Below, piece by piece: positions 8,622 through 16,578 of a stretch of 64,000 nucleotides of DNA (the first letter of the stretch is position 1; each line of letters opens with the position of its first letter). This stretch comes from JAIOIW01 sp050304175 (GTDB lineage Bacteria > Pseudomonadota > Alphaproteobacteria > Rhizobiales > Rhizobiaceae): contig JBNLDE010000219.1 in NCBI GenBank assembly GCA_050304175.1, positions 13,746-77,745 of the forward strand, in the 5' to 3' direction. Position numbers and translations under genes: made by a program. Under the pieces are notes generated by a model. The model was not told the origin of the DNA. It made no database searches and saw only the letters and a program-made list of their open reading frames with translations.

Positions 8622-9020
8622 TCAACGCGCCATGTAGCCGATGATCCAGACGACCAGGGTCAGGACGATCGAAGTCGCGATTTGCAGTTTGGCGACTTTG
8701 GTCGCAAAGTTCTTCTCGAAGCCGTATCCGAGATCCCAGGCGAGGTGCTTGATGCCGCCGAGCAGGTGGTGGATCAGCGCCCATGTGGCGCCGAAAAGGA
8801 TCAGCCGGCCGACGAACGATCCGTAGATGGCGTTGACCCATTCGAAATAGGCCGCGCCCGAAGCCGCGGCCATCAGCCACCAGACAACGAGCAGCGTGCC
8901 GAAATAGAGCGCCGCGCCGGTGACGCGGTGAAATCCTGACATCAGGTAGGTCGGAATGAATTTGTAGATCTGGATGTGCGGCGAAAGCGGCCGCGCGCGC
9001 GGCGTCGTATCCTGGCTCAT
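8622..9020 (-). CDS. sdhC: Succinate dehydrogenase cytochrome b556 subunit SdhC
   Basis: 132 residues with three transmembrane helices. RPLSPHIQIYKFIPTYLMS and HRVTGAALYFG are the signature of the SdhC N-terminal region (the quinone-site Ser and Arg lie here), and HHLLGGIKHLAWD holds the haem ligand histidine. Start at 9020, with GGGGGA just upstream. First gene of the sdhCDAB operon; a candidate promoter lies at 9087-9115. Confidence 0.97.
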   Translation of the reverse strand: MSQDTTPRARPLSPHIQIYKFIPTYLMSGFHRVTGAALYFGTLLVVWWLMAAASGAAYFEWVNAIYGSFVGRLILFGATWALIHHLLGGIKHLAWDLGYGFEKNFATKVAKLQIATSIVLTLVVWIIGYMAR

Positions 9021-9086
9021 ATGTCCCCCGTCGGGCTGCGTCGGACATTCAGCGCCGGTTTGCATGCCTGCGCCGAAATCAGGTCT

Positions 9087-9115
9087 GGTTTAGCGGCCTT
9101 TTTGCACTGCGTCAA
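9087..9115 (-). promoter_or_regulatory. Candidate sigma-70 promoter of sdhCDAB
   Basis: On the minus strand, TTGACG (complement of 9110-9115), a 17-base spacer and TAAACC (complement of 9087-9092). It lies about 67 bases before the sdhC start, with an inverted repeat further upstream at 9162-9190. Confidence 0.5.
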
Positions 9116-9161
9116 AGTGTCGTGGCCCGATTCTGACCTAATAATCCGCGATCGCCCGATC

Positions 9162-9190
9162 CGATTGAACCGGGCGAACCTGTTCAATCG
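9162..9190. promoter_or_regulatory. Inverted repeat upstream of the sdh promoter, possible operator
   Basis: CGATTGAAC (9162-9170), 11-base spacer, GTTCAATCG (9182-9190): a perfect 9-bp dyad. It has no T-run on either strand, which argues against a terminator for the gene at 9233. Its position, about 47 bases upstream of the sdh -35 element, suits an activator site, and the spacing resembles the T-N11-A dyads bound by LysR-type regulators. Confidence 0.4.
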
Positions 9191-9232
9191 ATTAGAAATT
9201 TTGGGAATAGCGGGTGGCCGATGCCAATCCAG

Positions 9233-9571
9233 CTAGCGTCGGCAGGTCAGCGGATGTTTACCGGTCACGAACCAGAGCGCCTCGCGGCCGTCGAGGATCA
9301 GCGCATAGGGCGGATCGCCATAGCGGCTGGTCGAATCGGGAGGTGATGCGGGCAAAGTGACTTCGACCCCGCGCGGGGTCTGGAGCTGCACCGAGTTGCC
9401 CCTGTTCTCGACCCGCAACGTACCGCCATCGTCGCACTGGTAGGTTGCCATGCGCGGCGCACGCATCCCGTTTCCGGGATTCTGGAAGCCCTCGGAAACG
9501 CATCCGGTCAGCGCGGCCGCGAACGCGGCAAGACAGAGGGAGCGTGTGGCGGCGAAGCGGATATCCATCAT
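9233..9571 (-). CDS. Small lipoprotein, MliC-like
   Basis: 112 residues. A lipoprotein signal (SLCLAAFAAALTGC) has its lipidation cysteine at about residue 24. The mature part begins with YQCDDGGTLRV and ends with a cysteine (HPLTCRR), with a Ser/Tyr-containing middle (PPDSTSRYGD). This layout resembles the C-type lysozyme inhibitor (MliC) fold, in which two cysteines and a Ser/Lys pair are typical, but similarity is weak. Two adjacent start codons are possible (9571 or 9568); neither has a strong ribosome-binding site. Confidence 0.65.
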   Translation of the reverse strand: MMDIRFAATRSLCLAAFAAALTGCVSEGFQNPGNGMRAPRMATYQCDDGGTLRVENRGNSVQLQTPRGVEVTLPASPPDSTSRYGDPPYALILDGREALWFVTGKHPLTCRR

Positions 9572-9764
9572 GAATCACTTGATAAGCTTTGGCGCGACCG
9601 AGGGGAAGTGGGCAAATGACAACGTCCGAAGGTTGAATCAGGTGCTGAAGCGCCGGTCCCGGCCAAGCTGCCTCCCACGGCAGACGATCACGCGCTCGTG
9701 TGGCGGCGTGAATTGCATTCGCGGGTGGCGAGGATAGTCTCCCGGTAAAAATACGGAGGCTTAC

Positions 9765-10415
9765 ATGAGGCAAATTGTAATGCGACTGGCCATGGCGGCT
9801 GGGCTTGCGATGGTCGCCATCTCGCCGCTGCGCGCGGCCGGTACCGAAACGGCACTGTTTGCCGGCGGCTGTTTCTGGTGCGTCGAATCGGACATGGACG
9901 GGGTTGCCGGCGTCACGAAGACGATTTCGGGCTACGCAGGCGGCACGACCGCCAATCCGACCTATCGCACCTATCACAATGGCGGACATCGGGAAGTGGT
10001 CCAGGTGGAGTTCGATCCGGCGAAGGTGTCCTACGGAGATCTCGTCTCGATTTTTCTCAGGACGATCGACGTGACCGATGCCGGCGGGCAGTTCTGCGAT
10101 CGCGGTCATGCCTATTCGACGGCGATCTACGCGCTTGACGACAAACAGGCCGCGCAGGCCAAGGACGCGATCGCCGATGCCGGGAAAGTGCTCGGGCGCG
10201 ATATCGTCACGCCGGTCGAAGGTTCAGCCAAGTTCTGGCCTGCGGAAGATTATCACCAGAACTATTACATGAGCCAGGTGCGCCAATTGACCCGTTTCGG
10301 CTATGTCACGCGCGCGTCTGCCTACAAGGGTTACCGCAAGGGCTGCGGCCGCGACGCCCGCGTGCGTGCAGTGTGGGGCGACGAGGCCTACAAGGGCGTC
10401 CATCACGGATCGTGA
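9765..10415 (+). CDS. msrA: Peptide methionine sulfoxide reductase MsrA (exported)
   Basis: 216 residues. The catalytic GGCFWCVE motif places the reactive Cys at residue 36, preceded by a signal peptide-like N-terminus (hydrophobic run ending SPLRAAG), so the enzyme is probably periplasmic. It reduces methionine-S-sulfoxide in proteins. Typical MsrA blocks follow: GYAGG, TYHNGGHREVVQVEFDP and FWPAEDYHQNYY. GGAGG 5 bases before the ATG supports the start. The 193-base gap upstream, between divergent genes, shows no clear regulatory element. Confidence 0.96.
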   Translation: MRQIVMRLAMAAGLAMVAISPLRAAGTETALFAGGCFWCVESDMDGVAGVTKTISGYAGGTTANPTYRTYHNGGHREVVQVEFDPAKVSYGDLVSIFLRTIDVTDAGGQFCDRGHAYSTAIYALDDKQAAQAKDAIADAGKVLGRDIVTPVEGSAKFWPAEDYHQNYYMSQVRQLTRFGYVTRASAYKGYRKGCGRDARVRAVWGDEAYKGVHHGS

Positions 10416-10430
10416 CCAGAGTTCCGGTCC

Positions 10431-11024
10431 TCAGACCAGCGCTTTCAGCCGGGCGGTGACGTCTTCGTCGACGGAGACGGAATCGGCCTCGGCCGCCGAC
10501 AATGCGATGGAGATCTGCTCGGGCTTCTCGACGCCGAGAATTCTCGACGTCAGCAGCGTGGAGCGCAGCCCTTCCAATGCAGATTCGCCGCCCTCGTAGT
10601 TCAGGCGGGCCGCCTCGGTGGGATTGCCGCTGGTTCCCAGAAACGCAACCTGCAGGGGAACGCCGCGTTCATGCGCGGCCAAGGCGAGGAAAGGCACGAT
10701 CAGCAACGTGCCGTAATCGGGGCCTTCGATGCCCAACGGGAAGGTCAAGTCGTCGAAACGCTCATGCAGGAATATTCCGGCCAGGACCGGCTCGGGAAAA
10801 CGGACAGTACCGCTTTCGAGGATTTCGGGTTGGGCGGCATCGAGATCGAACCGGCGGACCTTTTCCAGACGGACTGCGAATGCTTCGAGGCCGGGAAGAC
10901 CGTGGCGCTCGAGCCAGACCACCATCTCGGCGGCCGCTTCGGCAAGATCAGCCGGGTAGCCGTTGGCGATCGCCGCATCACGGCACAATGCGGCGATATC
11001 GTCGCAGCTTAACAATTTCTGCAC
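10431..11024 (-). CDS. DUF3726-like protein
   Basis: 197 residues from a GTG start at 11024, preferred because GGAAGGG lies 9 bases upstream; a longer frame starts at 11090. The N-terminus (LSCDDIAALCRDAAIANGY, then an ADLAEAAAEM helix) has the pattern of DUF3726 proteins: a helix with an A-x-G-Y turn and an AE-rich second helix followed by WLERHGLPG. The protein is acidic and looks cytoplasmic. No catalytic motif is seen and function is unknown. The family call is from pattern memory and moderately certain; the gene itself is convincing. It converges on msrA with a 15-base gap. Confidence 0.65.
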   Translation of the reverse strand: MQKLLSCDDIAALCRDAAIANGYPADLAEAAAEMVVWLERHGLPGLEAFAVRLEKVRRFDLDAAQPEILESGTVRFPEPVLAGIFLHERFDDLTFPLGIEGPDYGTLLIVPFLALAAHERGVPLQVAFLGTSGNPTEAARLNYEGGESALEGLRSTLLTSRILGVEKPEQISIALSAAEADSVSVDEDVTARLKALV

Positions 11025-11094
11025 GGCGCAAGGCCCTTCCGGTCGGAATGATCGAGGCCGCGCGATAACAGCTAAGGCGCGGCCGATCAAGGTT

Positions 11095-12069
11095 CTAGCG
11101 GTCGCCGTGACCTATCCATTGTTGCGGATTAGCCGGGCCCCGACGCGGCAGGCGCGGCGCGCCGAAGCGGCGCGGCGGCCGATTGCCCATCCCGGCGAAC
11201 CTTGGTGGCTTGCGCCCGTTTTGCGCGGTGCGGACCGGTTGTCCCCGGAAGCAGCCGATCGAGTAGGGATACTCGTCGGTCATAACGTAGTGGTAGATTT
11301 TCGTCGGCTTTCCGTTCCACATCACCGTGCTGACGCGGCCGTGGCAGGCATCGAGATCGGCATTGGTCAGGACCTTGCCGTTTTCGCCGTATTTACCGAA
11401 AATTCCAAAACCGTCGAGGGCATAGCCGAGAAGATCCGACTGCCCGCCGGGCCCGCTGCGGGTGTCTTTGATGCAGGGCGAGAGATCGTGATAGTGATAC
11501 TGGCCGGAGCGCTCGGGATGGCCTGAACATATATCCTGAATCTCCCAGGCGGGTGCGTCGCGACCGACTGCGTCAACCGCATTGAACAGCGCCGCGCCCG
11601 ACAACATGAATCCGATCATACCCATCGGAACGCAAGACGGGCTCGCCGCCTCCTGCGGGAGCGCGGGCAGTTTCAGGAGTATATCCTGTTCGGTGATCGA
11701 GTTGGGATTCCGGTCATAGCGATACGCGTCATCGGCGCTCGCGACCGGAAACTGGCCGGTCTTGTGCTTCGGCAGGTTGTTGGCCCGCACGACGCGCTGG
11801 TTGCCCTCCAGGCTGACGGTAATTTCAGAAGGCCACGGTATCGAACCGTCCACGGTCGGCTTGGCGTTTGGATCATAGCTCGTCGAACCGATCCATTCGC
11901 CCTTGCGATGGGCGCCCCCTGCGTTGGCATTGAAGTGCTGTTGGCAGGAAAAGACGTAGCCGCGCTTGGCGCTGGTCGAAATCTTACCGTCGCCCAAGGG
12001 GCGCTCATGGGCAGCGGCCTGTGTCACCACCAGGGCGATCGCAGCGGCAAGCGCAGCTGTACGTTTCAT
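11095..12069 (-). CDS. Exported YHYH-domain protein
   Basis: 324 residues with a signal peptide (TAALAAAIALVVTQAAA). The centre contains GQYHYHDLSPC near residue 192, the namesake of the YHYH domain (PF14240). It is followed by DGFGIFGKYGENG, LDACHGR and IYHYVMTDEYPYSIGC, also conserved in that family. The His- and Cys-rich blocks suggest metal binding, but no activity is established. The C-terminal ~40 residues are Pro/Arg-rich and probably disordered. An inverted repeat at 12080-12097 abuts the ribosome-binding site. Exported to periplasm or surface. Confidence 0.85.
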   Translation of the reverse strand: MKRTAALAAAIALVVTQAAAHERPLGDGKISTSAKRGYVFSCQQHFNANAGGAHRKGEWIGSTSYDPNAKPTVDGSIPWPSEITVSLEGNQRVVRANNLPKHKTGQFPVASADDAYRYDRNPNSITEQDILLKLPALPQEAASPSCVPMGMIGFMLSGAALFNAVDAVGRDAPAWEIQDICSGHPERSGQYHYHDLSPCIKDTRSGPGGQSDLLGYALDGFGIFGKYGENGKVLTNADLDACHGRVSTVMWNGKPTKIYHYVMTDEYPYSIGCFRGQPVRTAQNGRKPPRFAGMGNRPPRRFGAPRLPRRGPANPQQWIGHGDR

Positions 12070-12079
12070 GATCTTTCTC

Positions 12080-12097
12080 CTTCACGATTACGTGAAG
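12080..12097 (-). promoter_or_regulatory. Hairpin/operator touching the YHYH-gene ribosome-binding site
   Basis: CTTCACG (12080-12086), ATTA, CGTGAAG (12091-12097): a perfect 7-bp dyad whose gene-proximal arm runs directly into the AAGGAG Shine-Dalgarno sequence on the minus strand. Such a stem could limit ribosome access, or the dyad could be a protein-binding operator. Confidence 0.35.
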
Positions 12098-12174
12098 AGG
12101 ATCACCGCCTCAACGTAACATTACAAGTTAAGCTTCGTTCACAAACTTACCGTTTGTCCATGTTCGAAGCGGCT

Positions 12175-13413
12175 TCAAATCGCTTCTCCGCGGAGCAGGC
12201 GCGGTATGTCCGGGCCGAAGCCGGCCGCCTGCCGGATGAAGTATTGCTTGAGCGCCGGCATGCGATCCACCAGTCCGAGTCCGATGTCACGCAGGGTCCG
12301 CAACGGCCCCAGATCGTTTGAGAACAAGCGGTTCAGCACATCGGTTGTCACGCCCATCTGGAACGTGTCGAAGCGCCGCCACGTTTCGTAACGCTCCAGC
12401 ACGTCAAGGGTGCCAATATCCTGGCCGAGCCGATCGGCCTCGACGACGACCTCGGCCAGCGCCGCGACGTCGCGAAAACCCATATTGAGGCCCTGGCCCG
12501 CGATCGGATGCATCCCGTGCGCGGAATCACCTGCGAGCGCGAGGCGCGGTGCGATGAACGAACGCGCCAGGGTGAGGCCGAGCGGGAAGGCACGCGGTTT
12601 GTCCTCGACCTTGAAGTCGCCGAGCTTGAGGCCGAAACGCGTCTCCAACTCGACCTCGAAGATGAACGGGTCCTCGGCGACAAGGCGTTCGGCATCGGCG
12701 GTACGCTCCGTCCACACGATCGACGAGCGGTTGCCGGTCAACGGAAGGATGGCGAACGGTCCTGCCGGGAGGAAATGCTCCTCGGCGCGGCCTTCGTGCG
12801 GGCGCTCGTGTGCGACGGTGCAGACAATTCCGGATTGGCCATAGTCCCAGGACACGGTCTTGATCCCCGCCATATCGCGAAGCCGCGAGCGCACGCCGTC
12901 GGCGGCGACGATCAGGCTCGCTTCAAGCGTCGTGCCGTCGGACAGCGTTGCGGCAATCGAAGCTGGCCCGGTTTCAATGGCCTCCACTCCAGCCGATTGC
13001 CGGATTTCGACACCCAGTTCATCAGCCCGGCGGCGCAGGGCGCCGACCATGACCGCATTGGGCACCATGTGAGCGAAGGGCTGGCCGGGCGCGATATCAC
13101 CGGCAAAGGTCAGAAAGACCGGGCGAACGGGATCGGCGGTCCGCGAGTCGGTTATGACCATGTCGTTGATCGGCTGGGCATGGGGCGCAATCTCGTCCCA
13201 GACACCAAGTTGTTCCAGCATAGCGCTGGCCGCCGCGGCAATTGCCGACGCCCTCGGGTCTTTCTGCCACACGCCTGACGGTGCCGCGTCCACAACCAGA
13301 ATTTCCAGGTTCGGGCGCGCCTCTTTGATCGCTACGGCAGCGGCGATGCCGACATAACCCGCGCCCGCCACCAAGATGTCGAACCGTGCCGGGGATTTCG
13401 GTTTCCTGGCCAT
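12175..13413 (-). CDS. UbiH/UbiL-type FAD-dependent ubiquinone-biosynthesis hydroxylase
   Basis: 412 residues, class A flavoprotein monooxygenase. The N-terminal FAD motif is DILVAGAGYVGIAAAVA. VVAADGVRSRLRD is the DG motif, and LALAGDSAHGMHPIAGQGL is the GD motif followed by the UbiH/UbiF-type H-P-x-x-G-Q-G-x-N signature. These enzymes hydroxylate the ring of ubiquinone precursors at the inner membrane. Alphaproteobacteria use UbiL in place of some E. coli enzymes, and this may be UbiL; position specificity cannot be read from sequence. Divergent from tesB. Confidence 0.9.
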   Translation of the reverse strand: MARKPKSPARFDILVAGAGYVGIAAAVAIKEARPNLEILVVDAAPSGVWQKDPRASAIAAAASAMLEQLGVWDEIAPHAQPINDMVITDSRTADPVRPVFLTFAGDIAPGQPFAHMVPNAVMVGALRRRADELGVEIRQSAGVEAIETGPASIAATLSDGTTLEASLIVAADGVRSRLRDMAGIKTVSWDYGQSGIVCTVAHERPHEGRAEEHFLPAGPFAILPLTGNRSSIVWTERTADAERLVAEDPFIFEVELETRFGLKLGDFKVEDKPRAFPLGLTLARSFIAPRLALAGDSAHGMHPIAGQGLNMGFRDVAALAEVVVEADRLGQDIGTLDVLERYETWRRFDTFQMGVTTDVLNRLFSNDLGPLRTLRDIGLGLVDRMPALKQYFIRQAAGFGPDIPRLLRGEAI

Positions 13414-13503
13414 GATTGGACTCTGCCTCGCTTCGCCTTGACTTGCCTGCGCCTTCCTGATGGAAACCTTACCGCATTACAAGCATTCATCGAAAGGCCG
13501 CCC

Positions 13504-14379
13504 ATGTCCGCTGCGATGCAGGAACTGCTCTCAATTCTCGACCTGGAACGGCTGGAACACAATCTATATCGCGGGCGCAGCCCACAAGTCGGCTGGCAGA
13601 GGGTCTTTGGCGGCCAGGTGATTGGCCAGTCGCTGGTCGCCGCGCAGCGCACCGTGGCGGACGGCCTGCATGTACATTCGCTGCACTGCTATTTCATGCG
13701 GCCCGGCGATCCCGCGGTTCCGATCATCTACGAGGTTGACCGGATCCGCGACGGAAAATCCTTCGTGACGCGGCGGGTCAACGCGATCCAGCACGGTCAT
13801 GCGATCTTCTCGCTGATCGCGTCTTTCCAGCTGGACGAGGAAGGCCTGGAGCACCAGTTCCCGATGCCCGAGGACGTGCCGGCGCCGGAAACGTTGTTGT
13901 CGGAAAAGGAACTGATCAAGCAGTTTATCGATGCTCTGCCGGAAAACATCCGCCGCTACTGGGAACGCGAGCGGCCGATCGAGATGAAGCCGACCGAGAT
14001 CAGACATTTCGTCAGCCGCGAAAATCTGCCGCCCCGCCAGGACGTATGGTTCAGGACCACGGGGGCGGTGCCTGACGACCGCGCCATTCAGGCGGCCGTA
14101 TTGGCCTACATCTCTGACATGACCCTGCTGGACACTTCGACGTTTCCGCACGGTCGCGCGGTGTTCGACCGCGACATGCAGGTCGCCAGCCTTGATCATT
14201 CGATGTGGTTTCACCGCCCGGCCCGGTTCGACGACTGGATGCTGTATACGCAAGACAGCCCATCGGCGCAGGGATCGCGCGGTCTGACGCGCGGTTTCCT
14301 TTTCGCCCGAGACGGGACGCTGGTCGCCTCGGTTGCGCAGGAAGGTCTGATTCGCCTGCGGCCATCGCCTAAAAAATAG
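13504..14379 (+). CDS. tesB: Acyl-CoA thioesterase II TesB
   Basis: 291 residues, a double hot-dog thioesterase that hydrolyses acyl-CoA. RVFGGQVIGQSLVAA and HSLHCYFMRPGDP are conserved TesB blocks, with YISDMTLLDT and SLDHSMWFHRPARFDDW in the second hot-dog containing the catalytic Asp/Thr/Gln region. The ATG at 13504 has AAAGG 6 bases upstream and is preferred over an earlier frame extension at 13438 that has no such site. The TAG stop lies inside an AT-rich hairpin. Confidence 0.95.
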   Translation: MSAAMQELLSILDLERLEHNLYRGRSPQVGWQRVFGGQVIGQSLVAAQRTVADGLHVHSLHCYFMRPGDPAVPIIYEVDRIRDGKSFVTRRVNAIQHGHAIFSLIASFQLDEEGLEHQFPMPEDVPAPETLLSEKELIKQFIDALPENIRRYWERERPIEMKPTEIRHFVSRENLPPRQDVWFRTTGAVPDDRAIQAAVLAYISDMTLLDTSTFPHGRAVFDRDMQVASLDHSMWFHRPARFDDWMLYTQDSPSAQGSRGLTRGFLFARDGTLVASVAQEGLIRLRPSPKK

Positions 14380-14396
14380 GCAAATAGGCTTTTTTG
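14367..14396 (+). terminator. AT-rich terminator overlapping the tesB stop
   Basis: GCCTA (14367-14371) can pair with TAGGC at 14377-14381 or 14385-14389; the latter is followed by T6 (14390-14395), which can also pair with the A6 run at 14371-14376. It is a weak but U-tailed hairpin, and the only terminator candidate after tesB. Confidence 0.4.
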
Positions 14397-14497
14397 CACA
14401 TATTTTACTCTTTTACCTTTTGTCTATATTTGGAGCCACAAACGCGCCCTTCTTTTTTCTTATTGTTATTCAATAACTTATATGTCTTTTGAGCCAA

Positions 14498-14514
14498 TTG
14501 GCACGGAGCTTGAA
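14498..14514 (+). promoter_or_regulatory. Sigma-54 (RpoN) promoter of glnK-amtB
   Basis: TTGGCACG-GAGC-TTGAA has the -24/-12 layout of RpoN promoters (TGGCACG-N4-TTGCW) with one mismatch, TTGA for TTGC. It lies 85 bases before glnK in an AT-rich 219-base gap. Nitrogen-limitation control by NtrC would be expected; I did not find a clear NtrC dyad. Confidence 0.75.
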
Positions 14515-14598
14515 TGATCCTTCGCAATCGACTGTCGCGCGACAGGCAGCCGATGATGGGAAACGCGGGCAACCGCACAACGCGAAGGATGTTTCTTG

Positions 14599-14937
14599 AT
14601 GAAAATCGTGATGGCTATCATCAAGCCGTTCAAACTCGACGAGGTGCGCGAAGCGTTGACCTCCGTCGGTATCCAGGGCCTGACCGTGACCGAAGTCAAA
14701 GGTTACGGCCGCCAGAAGGGGCACACCGAAATCTACCGCGGAGCGGAATACGCGGTGAGCTTCCTTCCCAAATTGAAGGTCGAGGTCGCTGTGCCGTCCG
14801 ACATGGTCGACAAGACCATCGAGGCAATCGCCGGGGCCGCAAAGACCGGGCAGATCGGCGACGGCAAGATCTTTGTCTACACCATCGACCAGGCGGTGCG
14901 CATCCGTACTGGCGAGAGCGATGGCGAAGCACTTTGA
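14599..14937 (+). CDS. glnK: Nitrogen regulatory PII protein GlnK
   Basis: 112 residues, exactly PII size. IIKPFKLDEVREAL opens the protein. The T-loop has GYGRQKGHTEIYRGAEY with Tyr51, the uridylylation site, and the B- and C-loop blocks (KTGQIGDGKIFV) are intact. It senses glutamine, 2-oxoglutarate and ATP/ADP and blocks AmtB. The ATG at 14599 is used with GAAGGA 9 bases upstream rather than the TTG one codon earlier. amtB starts 20 bases downstream. Confidence 0.98.
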   Translation: MKIVMAIIKPFKLDEVREALTSVGIQGLTVTEVKGYGRQKGHTEIYRGAEYAVSFLPKLKVEVAVPSDMVDKTIEAIAGAAKTGQIGDGKIFVYTIDQAVRIRTGESDGEAL

Positions 14938-14957
14938 TGTACAGGGGAAATGATCAC

Positions 14958-16298
14958 ATGATTCGCAAACTCACGACTGCGGGCGTTACCGCCCTCTCAG
15001 CCGTTGCGCTCGCCTTTCCGGCGCTCGCGCAGACGGCGACCGAAGCGGCGCCGGCCGCAGCCACGACGATGGACAAGGGCGACACGGCCTTCATGATGAT
15101 CGCCACCGTGCTGGTGCTGTTCATGATCCTGCCGGGTCTGGCCTTGTTCTACGGCGGCCTCGTGCGCGCAAAGAACATGCTGTCCGTGCTGATGCAGTGC
15201 ACGATGATTACCGCGGTGGTGATGGTCGTGTGGACGCTTTACGGCTACTCGTTCGCCTTCGGCGGCGGCACCAGCCCGTTCTGGGGCGGCCTCGGCAAGC
15301 TGTTCCTGTCCGGCGTGACAATGGACAGCGAGGCGGCGACCTTTACGGATGGCGTGGTCATTCCGGAGTACGTGTTCATCGTCTTCCAGATGACCTTTGC
15401 GGCAATTACGCCGGCGCTGATCGTCGGTGCCTTTGCCGAACGTGTCCGCTTCAGCGCGGTCATCGCGTTCGTGGTTCTTTGGGTCACCTTCGTCTACTTC
15501 CCGGTCGCCCACATGGTTTGGGATGGGTCCGGCCTGCTGTTCAACCTCGGCGCGCTTGACTTCGCCGGCGGTACGGTCGTCCACATCAATGCCGGTGTCG
15601 CGGGCCTGATTGGCGCGATCCTGGTTGGCAAGCGTACTGGTTACGGCAAGGACATGATGGCTCCGCATTCGATGACCCTGACTATGGTCGGTGCTTCGAT
15701 GCTGTGGGTCGGCTGGTTCGGCTTCAATGCCGGATCGAACCTTGAAGCCAATGGCGGCGCAGCGCTCGCCATGATCAACACGTTCACTGCAACGGCGGGC
15801 GCGATTCTCGCCTGGTCGGTGGTGGAAACCATGGTCAAGGGCAAGGCCTCGATGCTCGGTGCGGCTTCGGGCATGGTTGCCGGCCTCGTCGCTGTGACCC
15901 CGGCAGCTGGTTCGATCGGCCCGGTCGGCGCCATCGTGCTTGGCGCGATCGCCTCGGCGGTGTGCTTCTTCTTCGTCGACGTGGTGAAGAACAAGTTCGG
16001 TTATGATGACAGTGCGGACGTGTTCGGAATCCACGGCATCGGCGGCATCATCGGTGCGCTGGGAACCGGCGTTCTGACGGCGCCGGGCCTCGGCGGCACC
16101 GGTGGTGAGGATTTCTCCATCGCCTCGCAGGTGTTCATCCAGGCGGAAGCCGTCCTCGTGACCATCGTGTGGTGCGGCGTCATCTCGTTCATCCTCTACA
16201 AGGTGGTGGATGCTGTCATCGGACTGCGGCCGAGCGTGGAAGACGAGCGCCAGGGTCTCGACCTCACCTCCCATGGCGAGGCAGCCTACCACAGCTAA
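14958..16298 (+). CDS. amtB: Ammonium transporter AmtB
   Basis: 446 residues. A cleavable signal peptide (ALSAVALAFPALAQ) precedes 11 transmembrane helices. Conserved pore residues are seen in HINAGVAGLIGAI (first pore His), WVGWFGFNAGS and DVFGIHGIGGIIG (second pore His). The C-terminal tail ends DERQGLDLTSHGEAAYHS, the GlnK-docking type. It conducts ammonium/ammonia across the inner membrane and is gated by GlnK. The start at 14958 has AGGGGA upstream; the longer frame runs back across glnK and is a shadow. Confidence 0.98.
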   Translation: MIRKLTTAGVTALSAVALAFPALAQTATEAAPAAATTMDKGDTAFMMIATVLVLFMILPGLALFYGGLVRAKNMLSVLMQCTMITAVVMVVWTLYGYSFAFGGGTSPFWGGLGKLFLSGVTMDSEAATFTDGVVIPEYVFIVFQMTFAAITPALIVGAFAERVRFSAVIAFVVLWVTFVYFPVAHMVWDGSGLLFNLGALDFAGGTVVHINAGVAGLIGAILVGKRTGYGKDMMAPHSMTLTMVGASMLWVGWFGFNAGSNLEANGGAALAMINTFTATAGAILAWSVVETMVKGKASMLGAASGMVAGLVAVTPAAGSIGPVGAIVLGAIASAVCFFFVDVVKNKFGYDDSADVFGIHGIGGIIGALGTGVLTAPGLGGTGGEDFSIASQVFIQAEAVLVTIVWCGVISFILYKVVDAVIGLRPSVEDERQGLDLTSHGEAAYHS

Positions 16299-16305
16299 AC
16301 AGACC

Positions 16306-16331
16306 GGGCCGCGGCGGCAGCGCCGCGGCCC
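16306..16331 (+). terminator. Long GC stem-loop after amtB
   Basis: GGGCCGCGGCG (16306-16316), loop GCAG, CGCCGCGGCCC (16321-16331): a perfect 11-bp stem 7 bases after the amtB stop. It has no U-tract and is followed by a classical terminator at 16370-16395, so the pair acts as a tandem 3' end. Confidence 0.55.
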
Positions 16332-16369
16332 ACAATTCCCGTCGCAGCGCCTTGCTGGTGCTGTTTTTG

Positions 16370-16395
16370 ACCCGGCTTCGGCCGGGTTCTTTTTT
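16370..16395 (+). terminator. Rho-independent terminator of glnK-amtB
   Basis: ACCCGGC, loop TTCG, GCCGGGT, then TCTTTTTT. A UUCG-type tetraloop hairpin with a good U-tract. Confidence 0.9.
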
Positions 16396-16503
16396 GCCCT
16401 GAAATTATGCAGTAGCAGTCATTTCGAACAGTATTTGCCCAAATAATATGCATTCCGGAAAAACTGTCGGGCCCGCAAGCCTTAGACTGCGGCGTTTGCA
16501 TGT

Positions 16504-16520
16504 TTGGCATGCGAATTGAA
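16504..16520 (+). promoter_or_regulatory. Sigma-54 (RpoN) promoter of the second ammonium transporter
   Basis: TTGGCATG-CGAA-TTGAA has the same spacing and the same TTGAA -12 element as the glnK promoter at 14498-14514. It lies 58 bases before the chosen start. Confidence 0.65.
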
Positions 16521-16578
16521 TTCAAAACCGTCACAGAACCGCGAAAAGCGGTCAAATCACTACGACGGGACAATGCAC

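Noticed and set aside
14397..14497. NtrC binding sites upstream of the RpoN promoters
   Set aside because: TTGCACATA near 14394 is a partial half-site only; no convincing TGCACY-N5-RGTGCA dyad was found in either region.
14997..16292. 431-codon minus-strand frame inside amtB
   Set aside because: Exactly antisense to a clear AmtB; composition is Asp/Arg/His-rich shadow sequence.
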